A DNA stretch of 64,000 nucleotides, taken from contig NC_083607.1 of assembly GCF_029168945.1 (NCBI RefSeq), positions 39,479,257-39,543,256 of the forward strand, written 5' to 3'. Position numbers and translations under genes: made by a program. This document shows positions 1 through 11,800 of this stretch, one piece after another; position 1 is the first letter of the stretch; each line of letters begins with the position of its first letter. The notes under the pieces are model-generated. The model was given only the letters and a program-made list of their open reading frames with translations, ran no database searches and was not told the DNA's origin. The DNA comes from Cannabis sativa. Lineage: Eukaryota > Streptophyta > Magnoliopsida > Rosales > Cannabaceae.

Positions 1-91
1 TGAACAACGGGTACTTCTTGTTTCAAATTTTACTGACCACTGGCCAACTGGCTCTGAATATTTACATTGTTTCCTTTATATATTGGTGCAG

Positions 92-2876
92 ATTGGAGCT
101 GAGATCTTCAAAAGAGCTTTAAGTTATCCAGTGAAACTGATTGCAAAAAATGCAGGTGTTAATGGCAATGTTGTTGTGGAGAAGGTTTGTGCAATTACTG
201 CATCCTTGCTCTATGAATACGGAACTGAAATTTTTCATGTCTTCCATGGCTTCCATGTATATTTTCATCTAGATTTCCATGGCTTTCAAACATATTTGTG
301 AATTGTGCTCTATTATATATCATGAATCTAACAAACTACCAGCTTATCATTGCCTACAGATTCTACAAGATGATAATACAATGTTTGGGTACAATGCCGC
401 AAAAGATTGCTATGAAGATCTTATGAAATCTGGGATTATGGATCCAACAAAGGTAAATCACATTATCATTTTTTGTTTAGATATATTATCAACATAGACT
501 TTCGACTTTGGTGGTAGGAAAACATATATTTAATTCCAATTCACATAAGAGTAAGTAACAGCTGATGAAACGATAACTTTTGGAGAGTTTCCATGAAAAT
601 ATCTCGCAAGAATTTCAATTAAAGAAAAACATTTAAAGAATAATTAGCCTTTTGTCCCTTAAACTTATAATATTATCAGATTGTGCCCTCTAAAATATAT
701 AATTTTTTTATAAATATGCCTCTATATTTAACACTCATAGAAATGTTGTCCTTCTATTAGTTTTATATACATTTTGTCATTATCTCAAACGACAAGTATC
801 CACCTATTTATTGGTCCAAAAAAAGATATTTTCAAATTATTTAATTCATTAAAAATATAAACTTAATTAAAAAATACATAAAATATTATATAATATAAAT
901 TAATTTAAAATAAAATATATAAACATTAAAAATTAACCATTTTTTTGAGTATCAACCACGTTTTGTTTACTGTTTTCTTCCCTTTCCACTCTTTTGTACT
1001 TCCTCAATAACAAAAAAACAAGTTATTCTACCTCCCAAAAATATATTAGATCTCGTCGCAAGAACACCCTAACTGCTTGAGCTTCCATTGAATCCCTCAC
1101 TGAGCCCCACCCATTCTCTGTCGTTCACACCTTAACAAGTAGAGGGCGAGATTGGGAGACAAAGAGGGGAGGAGAGAGACGAGAGATTAAGAGTTTGAGC
1201 AAATCTAACGGGATCAGGACTGACTACTTATATTTCTCTTTCATAATTTTCTCATCTTTTCATTAGAGTTTTATGTGAACTCCATGTGAATCTTTCATAT
1301 ATATGGGGGCATTGATGGGAATGATGGATTCTTCGGGTTTGGGGGGTTTTTGTTTTTTGTTATCCGTATTTTTAGCAAGCGACACGTGGATTCTATATAG
1401 AAGTCAAGGTCCATTAGTAGGCCCAAACGACATGAATTGGGCTGAGCCCAATGCCAACCTGGCCTTCCAGGAAGACAATCACACTTCTCGTTCAAACGAG
1501 TCTCCGCCAAGGCTTGTTCGTGTCTGGGAAGATCCTAGCTCTGTGTAACTAGAAGAACCCTCCAGTGTGTACCTGGAAGCCATCTGTAGTTTCCTATTTA
1601 TTGTTCGTGCAGAATTAGAAAATCACTTTCCTAAGATCTCTAACAGAGAATAAATATCAAGCTAGAATAGGAAACTATATAATTGAAGATTAAGTAATTG
1701 ATATTGCATTAATTATCCACAATCAGAAGACACAGTATAAATAGTTGTAACCGTGATCAACATACCAAGTCAGCATACAGTCACTGCCTCATGAGCTAGG
1801 CTTCACTTGATAAGTCCAAAGAAATGTATTATCTATAAACACCCCATTAGAGGAAAAGAGTAACTAAGTACAACCTCCATACTCATAAATACGCATTGAA
1901 TCCTTCATGCAAAGGATTAGAATTTCTTACCTCACAAGCTTGAGAAGAGAATAGAGGGTTCATATTCATTGTAATCCTTTAGGCTTTTGTAGCCTATCTG
2001 ATAATAATGATGACTCGTGGATTAAGGCTCATTACTACCCCAACCACGTAAAATCTTGAGTGTTCTCATATTTGATTCTTTTAATCGTATTTTCTTTAGT
2101 CCTAATATTGAATAATTCGTTTTTCAAAAATATCAGTAAACATTTTAATTTTGGATTTAATTGATCTTAGATTTAATATAATTATTTGTATTTAAGGGGC
2201 ACAATCTTATAGTATCATAAATTAAAAGGGTAAAAATACTCATTATTCTTTAAAGAAAACTCAAAATGAAATGTGAAAGAATATGCAAGTATGGTATACT
2301 TTCCACATTGAAGAACGTAACCAGAAAGTGTGTTAATAAGAAGTTTAGATCTAGACACCTATGTTGTTTAATATTTAGTTCAGTGATAACACTAATGACA
2401 GCAAAACATTCGGATATATATTTGAATTCCAATTTGCAAATTTCATATTCTCTTCCTGTAAAAAATTATGGGATGAAATCACATTTTGCAACATATATTT
2501 AATGTATTGACTATTGAGCAGGTAGTTAGATGTTGTTTGGAGAATGCAGCCTCAGTAGCCAAAACCTTTCTGACGTCCGATGCTGTTGTAGTTGACATTA
2601 AAGAACCACTTCCGTTTCCAAGGAGAACGCCAATGCCCATGCCAGTTTCTACAAGAACACCAATTCCATTGCCCACAAGGGCACCAATACCAATGCCCAC
2701 GAGATTGCCAAGACAAGCACCGATGCCGATGCCAATGCCACCACCAGGTAATTTCTTACTTATTATTTTCTAATTATTATCTTACTTATTGAACTGTTAA
2801 TCTATTTGGTCATCACATACCTAACCAAATGAGTTTACTTCCAAATTATTCAGGTTTTGGACCAACTGGTTTGTAG
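92..2876 (+). CDS. CPN60B4: Chloroplast chaperonin-60 beta subunit, beta-4-like, C-terminal exons (partial)
   Basis: This is a stromal group I chaperonin subunit that folds imported or newly made chloroplast proteins. Four exons are visible: 92-184, 360-452, 2522-2747 and 2854-2876, all with GT donors and AG acceptors and in consistent phase; upstream exons lie outside the window. They encode the conserved Cpn60 C-terminal end, including [34 protein letters not shown] and [17 protein letters not shown]. After VVVDIKEP, where ordinary beta subunits end in a short Gly/Tyr tail, there is an extension of about 45 residues of R-[TA]-P-x-P-x-P units rich in Met and Pro. A 23-nt last exon adds FGPTGL and the TAG stop. 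Arabidopsis Cpn60 beta-4 also has a C-terminal extension, needed for folding NdhH; assignment to beta-4 rests on that likeness and is inference. The third intron (453-2521) holds a TIR transposon. Membership of the Cpn60 beta family is near certain. Confidence 0.88.
631..2257. mobile_element. 1.6-kb TIR DNA transposon in the chaperonin intron
   Basis: The two ends form an imperfect inverted repeat of about 60 bp. The left arm (about 633-695) reads tttaaagaataat ... agattgtgccct, and the right arm (about 2195-2255) is its reverse complement with a few mismatches. The flanks share a sequence like taaagaaaac (about 620-630 and 2251-2260), which suggests a target duplication of 9-10 bp as in Mutator-like elements, but arm and flank overlap so the exact ends are uncertain. 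No transposase is visible. The interior (about 1300-2100) has a GC-richer stretch, a TATA-like tataaatag at 1736-1744 and a tail that resembles part of an LTR, so this may be a non-autonomous element that captured LTR sequence. A short + frame (1303-1548) is not recognisable as a protein. Confidence 0.6.
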
Positions 2877-3518
2877 AATGACAGATTAATAAATGGATAT
2901 TACTCGATAAGAGCTCAAAATACCCTTATTCAAATTTTGTTCATCCACGGTAAATGTCAAAGGGGTTCATACATACAAAAGGATCTAGTATTGAATATAA
3001 GACTTCTGTTTATTGGTTCCTATGAAAGTTTAATTTTTTCATTGAGTTGTCATTCGAGCAATGTAAATATGTCAAGAGCCCGTTGGTGGCAGGTAATATA
3101 AGTGGCTTGTTACCACTATCGCTAAGTGTAAAGAATTTGATTGGTCATGAAAATGATCAGAATTAAGGCTCCACACTGATTTTATTTAAAAGGAATGAAA
3201 ATTTATTGTATGGTATTCATTCCCAGGAGAATTTTGTGGGTACATATAGATTAAAGAAAAAAGTGAAATAAAATAATTCGCCAATATTTTACAAGGAATG
3301 ACATTCTATTTCATGATTTATTTTATTTTAATTTAACTTTTAATTAATAAAAATTGAAAACATATGTTAAGTAAGAACCATCAATTTGTAAAACATACGG
3401 TAGTCATGAAGTTGAACTGCATTTTATTTGATGTTTTAAAATATCAAATTGTTAACTTCCTTACCCAAAATGAAAAAAAGAGCAAAGTACAGAAAAGGAA
3501 GACAGGGGCTGGTGGAAG
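2877..3518. other. Convergent 3' intergenic region
   Basis: This AT-rich stretch separates the stop codons of the chaperonin (+) and thioredoxin (-) genes and should hold both 3' UTRs. No open frame, RNA gene or repeat array is convincing here. The overlapping frames at 3364-3646 on + are the antisense of the last thioredoxin exon. Confidence 0.6.
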
Positions 3519-6500
3519 TTACTCGTATAGTTTTTCCATTGTACTTTTCAAGAGTTGGGCGTCAGCTCCTATTACTTCGGCTGCCTTCTTCCCATTTTGG
3601 AAGAATTGAAATGTTGGCTGGCATAAAATGCATGATTCAGAATTAGTATCTTTTGTGAAGTTAAAATGATTAAACACATTCCATTCTCTTGTACAGTATC
3701 CCTAACCCTATTTTCTAATCAAAGTATGTGTCTTAACCTCTTAAAAGATAATAAGTGAGATTTGCAAAGCTAGTTTCTGCTTGTGAAATTTGAGTAAGAC
3801 GTGTAAATTGACTAAAATATAATAAGTATAACAAGGTAACATCTTGATAAAATTCTATGCAAGTAAAAGATCACCCAGAAATATAAAAGAAATAACGTAC
3901 ACAATTGCAAAAAGTCAAAAAGAAACATCAACCAAAATAAATGTCCAGGAAAAATGCTTGTCCCTGTATATCCTTGTGATCTATTAAAGAAACCAATAAA
4001 AGCTCCTATTTACTTGAGATCCTACAATTCTATATTTTAATAATCAATTGAAATTAAATTAAAGAAATCAATAAAAGCTCCTTGTGATCTATTAGAAGAA
4101 ACATGAGGTTTTTTTTCACACACATACACCCATCATTTATTCCCAGTTATCAATGATATACTGGTCAAGATGTTTATAACATTGGTAAAAGGTCAAGAAT
4201 TGACAATGGATCACAACGTCTGGAAAGGAAAATTAAATTTTTTTAAGAGAATTAGAGGGGATTGGGCTAGTCTTTACTCAAAAGAATCAAGTATTGGGTG
4301 GCTCTTTGGGGTGTTTGATACCATACGATTTCAAAGATGATATCATTTTCCGAATTTATTAGGGATTGGTGTACCTTTTATAAGCCCTAAGACATGACAT
4401 CTAATCATTTATCATTTATAGCTTGTGCTAAATTATATTAAACTTTTGGCACTCGCCTATTATCACGTATTTCAGCTAGCTTTTTAAGATTTATGGAAAT
4501 TTCTATTTGCTTCTGAAAGATTCTTTACTAGCAGCTTGGGTTAAGTATTCTATCACTTCAGTTAGTTGCTTGCAAATAATGCAATGACACAAACACAGCA
4601 ATATAAGTAAGCATGTAAAAAACAAAACAAGTAATTTACCACAGAGGTAATATTCAACTCGCTCAAAGTCTTTCCCAGATCTTTCTGCATAAAGAAATAA
4701 ACAAATATTAGATCGTAACTAAGATTATGGCTTGCATTCCCTCAAAAAAAAAACATTTGAAAAATTTCCAAATTAGTTCACTATGAAATTGTACAAAGAA
4801 AAATCGTACAAGGCTATACACAACCAATAATTTAAGCATATTTTAATACCACGTTTACAGAGTCTATCAATATTCCAATAATAACAGATGGTTTCTTTAA
4901 ACTGATTAACCTTTTGCACTGCAGATATATACTAGTTGCTTCTTACACAAATGTTCTAGTCTAGGTTGTTCAAGAATTCCTTCTAAAAAGCAAAATAAAA
5001 TTATGTTACGGCCATTAGAACAAACAATGGTTTAAGTTCCGAAAGAAAGAACAAACACAATTTTAAGTCTCAAAGCAAGAGTAGAGCTGTGATAAATAAT
5101 GACAAATTTCTTGCACCAATAAAAAAAAGGTCATTATATTAGAGTCCTCATACTATCCCTTCCTTCTCTAAACCACAAAAGCTGTAAAATCAGTTTGATG
5201 CTTGAATGCTTCCTTACAATTTCAATTTTTCAGAGAACAAAAAATCTATCACATAGAGTAATTGAATAGTAAGGTAAGGGAACAAAACAGTAATTCAGAT
5301 GATTTAACCTTAAGTACTAACAACAATAATGGAAAATACTTATCCTAAAATCTAGTGATTGTTAACAGACCACCATTTCATAAAACCACAGAACCTTCAT
5401 ACCTCATCAATGTCAATCTTATATGTTGTTACATGAGGATACTGCTCGCTTAACTGTCCAATGATTGGAGATATCAACCTACCTAGACAAGAAAAAGTAT
5501 AAGTGAACAAGACTTCAATCAACATTTCATAGAGAACATATTAGAAACAAATCAAGATAAACTCTAAACTTAACATTCTACATGGAAGTGCATGATTAAC
5601 AACTTACAAGGCCCACACCACACTGCAGTGAAATAGAAAATTGCTGGCACAGACTCATCTGTTATGATAACAAGTTTAGAGACAGAGTGAATTTAATGAT
5701 TTAAAGCTGATAAGATTACATGTATAAAGCAGTACCTTGAACTTTTTTAAATGCACTTTTAAATCCCTCCTCGGTATTAATCATAACAATGTTTGAAGAA
5801 CCTGGATCAAACTCAAAGACATTGTACATCATATTTTCCTGATAAAATTGATTTTGACACTTTATTTAGTTGAGACTTTGTCGCTTGCAAAAACAATTAT
5901 AGATAGAAAATTATAAACTATGACCTGAAACATATATTCTCCTATATTTGTATATGCCATAATGCAAAATAATGGTGAGAGAATTTAATATTAAAATGTC
6001 AGTGCATATTCAATTAAAAAAAATAATGACATAAAACACTATTTTTTGTAAAAAATTTATTTTTACGTTCAAATATATTTTTTTTTTTTTTACACTTTCA
6101 AGGTGTTCTATAAAAACAACATGAAAAAAACAAAATAATTATATAAAAGTAATAAAAAAATAACATCCAAACAATATCAAAACAACAACAAAAAATAACA
6201 TACAAATAACAACAAATTAACAATAATACAACATAAAAATCTATAAAAAAAAGTATTTTTTGTAAATAAAAACATAAAAATATTTAAAAAATTTTACAAC
6301 CGTATTTCTGTAATTTTTTTATTGTTTTCGTGTATTTTTTAAATAATCCCTTAAAAAATCCTAGTCAAATAAAAGGTTTAAATCCATTTGTGTGTGTATT
6401 TAAATCCAAAAGCTCTTACTTTTTAAACCATTTCGGAATTAAAATGGTAGGAAGAAGTACCACAGGGGACTTCCAGTGCTTTGCCCTCTATTTTACAAGG

Positions 6501-7426
6501 CCGTTTATTTCGTACTCGTTTGGTACGTTGTATTAGGTTGTATTGTATTATATTATATTAAAGGGGTTTTTTCATTTTTACACTTCAAAATAGTTTTTTT
6601 TTTCTATTTTTACGGAACTCTACGTAGAAATTCCTATTGCAACTAACAGAGCAACCTAAATTGCAACCAAAATCCATATATCACAAGAAAACTAACCAGC
6701 TAGTAATGCATTTAAATATATCATATTTTTATATATTATATAAAATATAATAGCCGTACCAAACGAACTAGCACAAGAAAACTAACCAGCTAGTAATGCA
6801 TTAAAAAAAAAAGAATGTGAATTATCTCTTGATTTATATTGTCACAGGTTTGCCCATATGTATGTATAAGAATATAATTAAGCCTACACTATGCATATAT
6901 GCATATTCATAAATCTATATAGATAGATATCTAAATGGGCACATGTATATCAAATGAAGAAATGAATACAAGAACCAACCGAGATCAACGTGAAATTAGC
7001 CCTTCAATAGAATCCACGAAATTAACTTCATATTAAGTTCATCTATACAAAATAACAAAGGAGACCGACGGAAATTCATAATAATTATAATGAATACAAA
7101 ATCTAGAGAGCAATTTCTATGAATATGTTTCCTAAAGCACGCCCAATCGAAGAAACCTAAGAGTCAACAGAGTTAGAGACGAAGATAAAATAAAGAATAC
7201 CTGAGGAAGTTGATAGGAATCGGCATGGCGGAGAAGGAAGGCTAGAGAAGTGAGAGGTTTTGGATAAAGGAAAGGAAGTAAATGTAATCGGTGAAGATGA
7301 AGTTGCAATTGAATTAGAAAATTGAGGTGAATTGGAAGGAAGATAAGGAAGACGATAAGCTGAGCAGCAGAGCTTGCTACGGTTGGCAATCAGTTGTCTC
7401 AACAGCAGTGCTGGGTTTCTCCCCAT
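3519..7426 (-). CDS. TRXO: Mitochondrial thioredoxin o (o-type Trx), six visible exons
   Basis: This is a small dithiol-disulfide oxidoreductase of the plant mitochondrial thioredoxin system, reduced by NADPH-thioredoxin reductase. Exons on the - strand are 7426-7201, 5838-5736, 5658-5608, 5482-5403, 4684-4640 and 3617-3519, ending in TAA. Exon 1 starts at the ATG and gives about 75 residues rich in Arg, Ser, Leu and Pro with almost no acidic residues, as expected for a mitochondrial presequence. Exon 3 carries VPAIFYFTAVWCGPC with the redox site WCGPC, and exon 4 continues RLISPIIGQLSEQYPHV and YKIDIDE. Exon 5 gives LSELNITSV, and exon 6 gives the cis-Pro strand PTFQFF, NGKKAAEVIGAD and the end MEKLYE. 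The match to o-type thioredoxins is close throughout. Exons 2-6 join in phase, but exon 1 ends one base into a codon while exon 2 starts at a codon boundary, so a short exon or alternative splice site in the 1.36-kb first intron is unaccounted for. Confidence 0.88.
6513..6769. mobile_element. Small MITE-like element in thioredoxin intron 1
   Basis: The arm cgtttggtacg near 6517-6527 is matched in inverted form by cgtaccaaacg at 6755-6765, enclosing about 250 bp of AT-rich DNA without coding capacity. This size and layout fit a miniature inverted-repeat element. I cannot fix the target duplication or the superfamily. The surrounding intron (about 5890-6700) is A/T-rich with homopolymer runs. 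Confidence 0.4.
6682..6802. repeat. 31-bp direct repeat pair
   Basis: The sequence beginning cacaagaaaactaaccagct occurs at 6682-6712 and again at 6772-6802 with no mismatch, 90 bp apart. The second copy starts just beyond the right arm of the MITE-like element. It may record a slippage or break-repair event linked to the MITE. Confidence 0.7.
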
Positions 7427-7699
7427 CTCTCTCCTCTTTTCTTACTGCCTGCCTTAGGGTTTGATGTTTAACCACCGTTTTATGCCTACGTCCTCAATTT
7501 AACACAAGCGTTTGGTAGGGGCGGCCTATTTAGGGAAATTTGCTAAGCATACTTAAAAATTTAACAAATCTCTTAATATAACATATTTAAATAAATACAC
7601 TAATATTCTTTAAAAACAGATATCCATTATTTGACCCTAATAAAATACCTCATATCAAAATTTATACTCTCCATTAATTTGTACAAAACAATTTTACTA
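7427..7699. promoter_or_regulatory. Thioredoxin 5' flank and probable left edge of the MULE
   Basis: Reading leftward, the sequence just above the thioredoxin ATG (7427-7500) is its 5' UTR and proximal promoter; no clear TATA box was fixed. From about 7530 (gggaaatttgc) the character changes to AT-rich sequence that could be the outer end of the MULE. The partner end is lost, so a terminal inverted repeat cannot be tested. Confidence 0.4.
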
Positions 7700-8115
7700 T
7701 TACTCATTTCTACCCAAAATACCCTTCAAATTTAATTTTCCTATTCTCTCTCTCTTTCCGTCTTTCCCTGTCGTTCCCTCTCTCTCTGTCGTTCCCTCTT
7801 CGACTTCGACGCTGCCCCACGACGATGACCCAACGACCCAACAACGCAGTCCACGACCACGACCCCTCTCCGGCCATCCACCCACGACCCCGACCCAACC
7901 CTCTCTCTATCTACTGTTCTCTTTCTCTCTTTCTCTCTATCTCTTGCTCTGGAGTTCGACCCACACACCCACGGCCGACATTGGAACCCAATCAAATTTC
8001 AGAGAAACCACCACGAAGTGTCGCCACCACCAAGGACCGTGTTCGTCGAAACCGAACAGAGGCCGTAGCCACCACAACTACGAACCGTCGCCACCACAAC
8101 CACTAACAGTCAAAG
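7700..8115 (+). other. CT-rich untranslated leader exon of the MULE Ulp1 gene (predicted)
   Basis: This segment is strongly CT-rich (runs of ctctctctc at 7743-7800 and 7902-7945) followed by a Pro/Thr/His-biased frame, and ends at a good donor, caaag|gtaagt, at 8115/8116. The matching acceptor, tttttcag, ends at 8853 directly before the ATG of the DUF1985 frame. The layout suggests a non-coding first exon with an intron that contains the hexamer array. The open frames here (7825-8106, 7944-8135) are compositional and not recognised. Confidence 0.45.
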
Positions 8116-8266
8116 GTAAGTTTTTTTCTTATTAAAAAACAGAATTTTCATAGATTTAGATGGGAAATTGTGTATGTTTATTATGATTAGATTGTTTTAG
8201 ATTGTGTATACGAATTTAGATGTTTTTCTGCATGTTAATCAGTAGTGTTTGTTGTTCAAACAAGTT

Positions 8267-8801
8267 ATCGATAGGTTATCGATATAATGTCGACCAAGAT
8301 TGAAAGTTGTTTGACTATTAGAATTGTCTGTGTTGTTAGTGTATATCGATAGGATGTCGTTGGTGTATCGATAGGATGTCGACCTATTTTGGAATGAAAG
8401 TGCAGGTCTATAATGTCGATAGCATATCGACCGTATGTCAATATCTTGTCGACAAGTTGATTGAATTACGTTATGTTGGTTATATCGACTTCATGTCAAC
8501 ATGATGTCGACAGGTTAACGATACTTTTATGTAGTTGATGTCTGTTTGATAATGTCGACCGCATGTCGACATGATTTTGACCTTATGTCGACGATTTTTG
8601 TTTACTGCAAATATAGTCCAGTTTTCTTTGGATGTCGACAGTTTGTCGATATGCTGTCGACAAAGTTATTTTGTTGCTGCTTTCGTGATAATGTCGACAA
8701 CATGTCGACAGTATATCGACAGTTTGTCGACCAAATTATGTGTTTACTAACTGTTTGATAATGTCGACTAAATATCGACATGATGTCGATGTGATGTCGA
8801 C
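8267..8801. repeat. Left array of 11-bp-phased RTCGAY hexamers, about 70-bp higher-order unit
   Basis: Eight blocks start at 8267, 8345, 8415, 8484, 8554, 8634, 8693 and 8763. Each holds three or four palindromic hexamers (consensus RTCGAY, often GTCGAC) at exactly 11-bp spacing, for example 8693, 8704, 8715 and 8726. Successive blocks are 59-80 bp apart, most often 69-70. About 25 of 30 positions fit RTCGAY and the rest differ by one or two bases. The array lies in the predicted leader intron of the Ulp1 gene. The constant helical phasing of palindromes suggests binding sites for a protein that occupies one face of the DNA. A decaying minisatellite is the plain alternative. Confidence 0.85.
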
Positions 8802-11800
8802 CATTTTTTTAATTTTTTTGGCAGTATTATTGATTTGTTTTTTGTTTTTTCAGATGGCTCCAGGACTCATAATTCCAGCACCTGAGCATTTTACTGGCCG
8901 CGTGACATATAGAGGAACCAGAATTTTTGCAAAAATCAAGGCTCGGTTTGAGGAGTACAACTTGAATAACACGGCGAAGGAAAGCCGTTTCGGCAACTTT
9001 TGGAATGCCGTACCCCTGACATTCTCCTCGGTGTTATTTCACCAGCTGATGCTCCACAAAATGAAGGTGGATGCTCAGGAGGAGTTGAAGATGCGGTTTT
9101 ACATTGGTCGGAAGGAGGACAGATTCGGAGTGCTTGAGTTTGCCCTCATTACAGGCCTGGGCTTCTCCTCGGGGCCAACAGAAGAGGAGAAGGCTGCGCA
9201 AGTTGCTCGCTCAGAGTCAGACCGATTGATCAACAAATATTTCAACCGGTCTGGTAGTGTGAAGACAGAAGCACTCCAAGATAGGTTCACAAACTGTCAG
9301 AACTTGGAAGACTTGTACAAGCTTGGCTTGTGCTTGTTTGTCGAGTCAGTGCTTTTGGGTCGCGAGGCTAACGCGCTGATTACGCCTGACATACTTAGAT
9401 ATGTCGAAGATCTCGAGTTCTTCTTCTAGATTCCTTGGGGGAAGCAGTCATTCGCCAGACTCATGCACTCGCTTCAAAAAGACATGTTGAAACAGAAGGC
9501 CAACTACGAGAAGAAGCTGAGTTCGGATGTTCAGCATGAGTGCAAATACACAGCTTATGGCTTCGTACCTGCAGTACAATATTGGGCGTATGAGGCCATT
9601 TTGGAGGTTGGGAAGAGGTATGGCACGAATCATGGGATTCGGTTTCCCAGGATGCTTAGTTGGACGAGCAAGGGTGATATTGGGAAGAAAGAAGTCAGTT
9701 CGATATTTTCTAGACGGGTATGAGTTTCACTTATGTTTAGAGTAATTATTTAACATAAATGCTTGTGATAATTGCTAAATAGTTTTACTCTGATATTTTT
9801 TGAACCATAAACAGAATCTTGAAGTGGTGAAGGGGCTACTTCCATGGACAGAAGAGGAGGCATTTGTGAGGACCATCTCTTACGATGGTGTGGAAAACCT
9901 GGTTGATGATGGTGTGGATGACACAGAGGCTGAGGCAGATACTCAGGTACCAGACACTCAGGTACCAATTTTTGGAACTTTTTTTTATGATTGTATAACT
10001 TGATTGTTTTATTGTTTTTGTTCTGTGATAAAGGTTACATTGTGGAATTGTCGTATGCTTACCGTATTTTTTTGGTATATATTTTTTCAGGCCACTGATT
10101 CAGACCCTTAGCCCAGTGCACCATCTTCATCAGGCGTTCGCGGTGCCGAGTACAATGATTTAGTGGGGAGGTTGGATAGGATCGAGGCTGACCAGAAGGG
10201 TATGTACGTTTGTCATGTCGAGCTGAAGAAGGCATATGAGACCAGCCATGTAGAGTTGAAGGGTGGTCAGAACGCAATTATGGAGCAGCTCAAAAATATA
10301 TTGGCCATGTTGAATCGTCCGCCAACGACAGCTTCAGCACCGGAGGCCCCAACAGATCCATCTACCCCACTACCAGCTGCATCACCCCCACTACAAGAGG
10401 AGGAGGTCTTTCCTGACGGGTACGATCCTTATGAGGGAGCTCCAGCGACTCCCATCGATACAGGTGTTATCCATGTACAACCTGCAGGGGTTAAGAGTCG
10501 GAAGAGGAAGAGAAATCCTCCTGTATGGTTTCGTGACTACACGAGATGAAGAAAAAACAGAGGCCTTCTTCGACGTTTGATCCCTTGGCGCCACTGGATG
10601 AGAAATTGTTGGATACTTTCTGAAAGTGGTGTTGTGGACTCATTCCGAACCACCGACTTCAGGATTTGAGAAGTGGTGATTACGGTCCATCATTCTTTTG
10701 GAAGCTGCTGATACCACAGGAATGGCTTACAGATGACGTAAGTAAAGTATTTTATAATTTTACTTTACTTTACAACTAATGTGCAATTAATATATTTTGT
10801 TGTCTAACTAATTTCTCTAACCTTTATATGCAGCATATAGATGCAGCAATGCATATGCTGAGGAGGCGACGCACTGACTATCCACTGACATTTCCTCAGA
10901 AGGGTATCATTCTCTCTACATTCGTGACCACCATGATCAGCAGTGCATGGACGAATCACAGGGGTGCGAGGAGAAACTTTGTGTGGGAGGATTATATCCT
11001 GGAGTACTGTAGAGGGGTTCATAAGATATTGTTTTAGTAAGATTTTAAATGTTGAATTATTATTATAAGTTTATTATGGTTTGTTAATTGTTTTAATTTT
11101 CTCCATAATTACGGAACCAGTTCTTTCCGAGATGGATGGGTAATGAGTTCATTTACTTCATTTTGCATCTTCCCGACCAAAGGCACTGGGTCACAGTTGA
11201 AGTTGACATAGAGTTGTGGAAAATTAATGTGTACGACTGTGATTCCAGCGTTTGTCATTGGTTCGCCATGGCACCCGTCTTGAAGACTTGGGAAGAACTG
11301 CTGCCCTCGCTAATCCATGCAACCGGGGATTTTCCACGTAACTGTTGGAAATTTATTTTACCAGGATCTTAGATCTACTCACAAGTATGTTGTTTAAACA
11401 CCCTAAATATGAACTTTCTAAAATGATAAATTAAACACATATAAAGTTAAGAAAACCTTACATTGATGCAGCGGAATTAATGTCTCCTTCCACTCAGATC
11501 TCTAACCCTTGTATCCTTTCTGTAGCAGAGTATAATCAAGATCTGAGCCCGAATGTCCTTCTTCTTCAAGTTTGATCATTCACAGTCTTCCAATCTATGA
11601 TTGAGTTACTGCTTGTTGTGTGTGGGCACTTACTCTCTCACTAGGGTTCGAAATTGATGAAGGAGAAAAGATAAGAGAGGGTTTCGACCAGGTATAGAAA
11701 GTGGGGAAGGCTCAGTTTTTCTGAAGAGAGAAAAATCTGTCAGAAGATGATATGAAACTTGTGATTTGACTGAGCCATCACTTTCTATTTATAGGCAACT

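Noticed and set aside
1303..1548. 81-residue frame in the chaperonin intron
   Set aside because: No recognisable domain, inside a transposon without transposase, and overlapped by an equally open - frame.
7825..8135. Pro/His/Thr-rich frames in the CT-rich region
   Set aside because: Composition explains them; they end before or at the predicted splice donor and match nothing recognised.
8267..8801. CRISPR-like repeat array
   Set aside because: Units are 6-bp palindromes at 11-bp steps in plant nuclear DNA, without 25-35-bp repeats and unique spacers.
8546..8853. Open frames through the hexamer array (8546-8758 and the start of 8740-9429; on the other strand 26823-27023 and 54336-54566)
   Set aside because: Their peptides (repeated MST, CRH, FVD) are translations of the GTCGAC repeat. 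The real start of the DUF1985 frame is the ATG at 8854, directly after a good acceptor.
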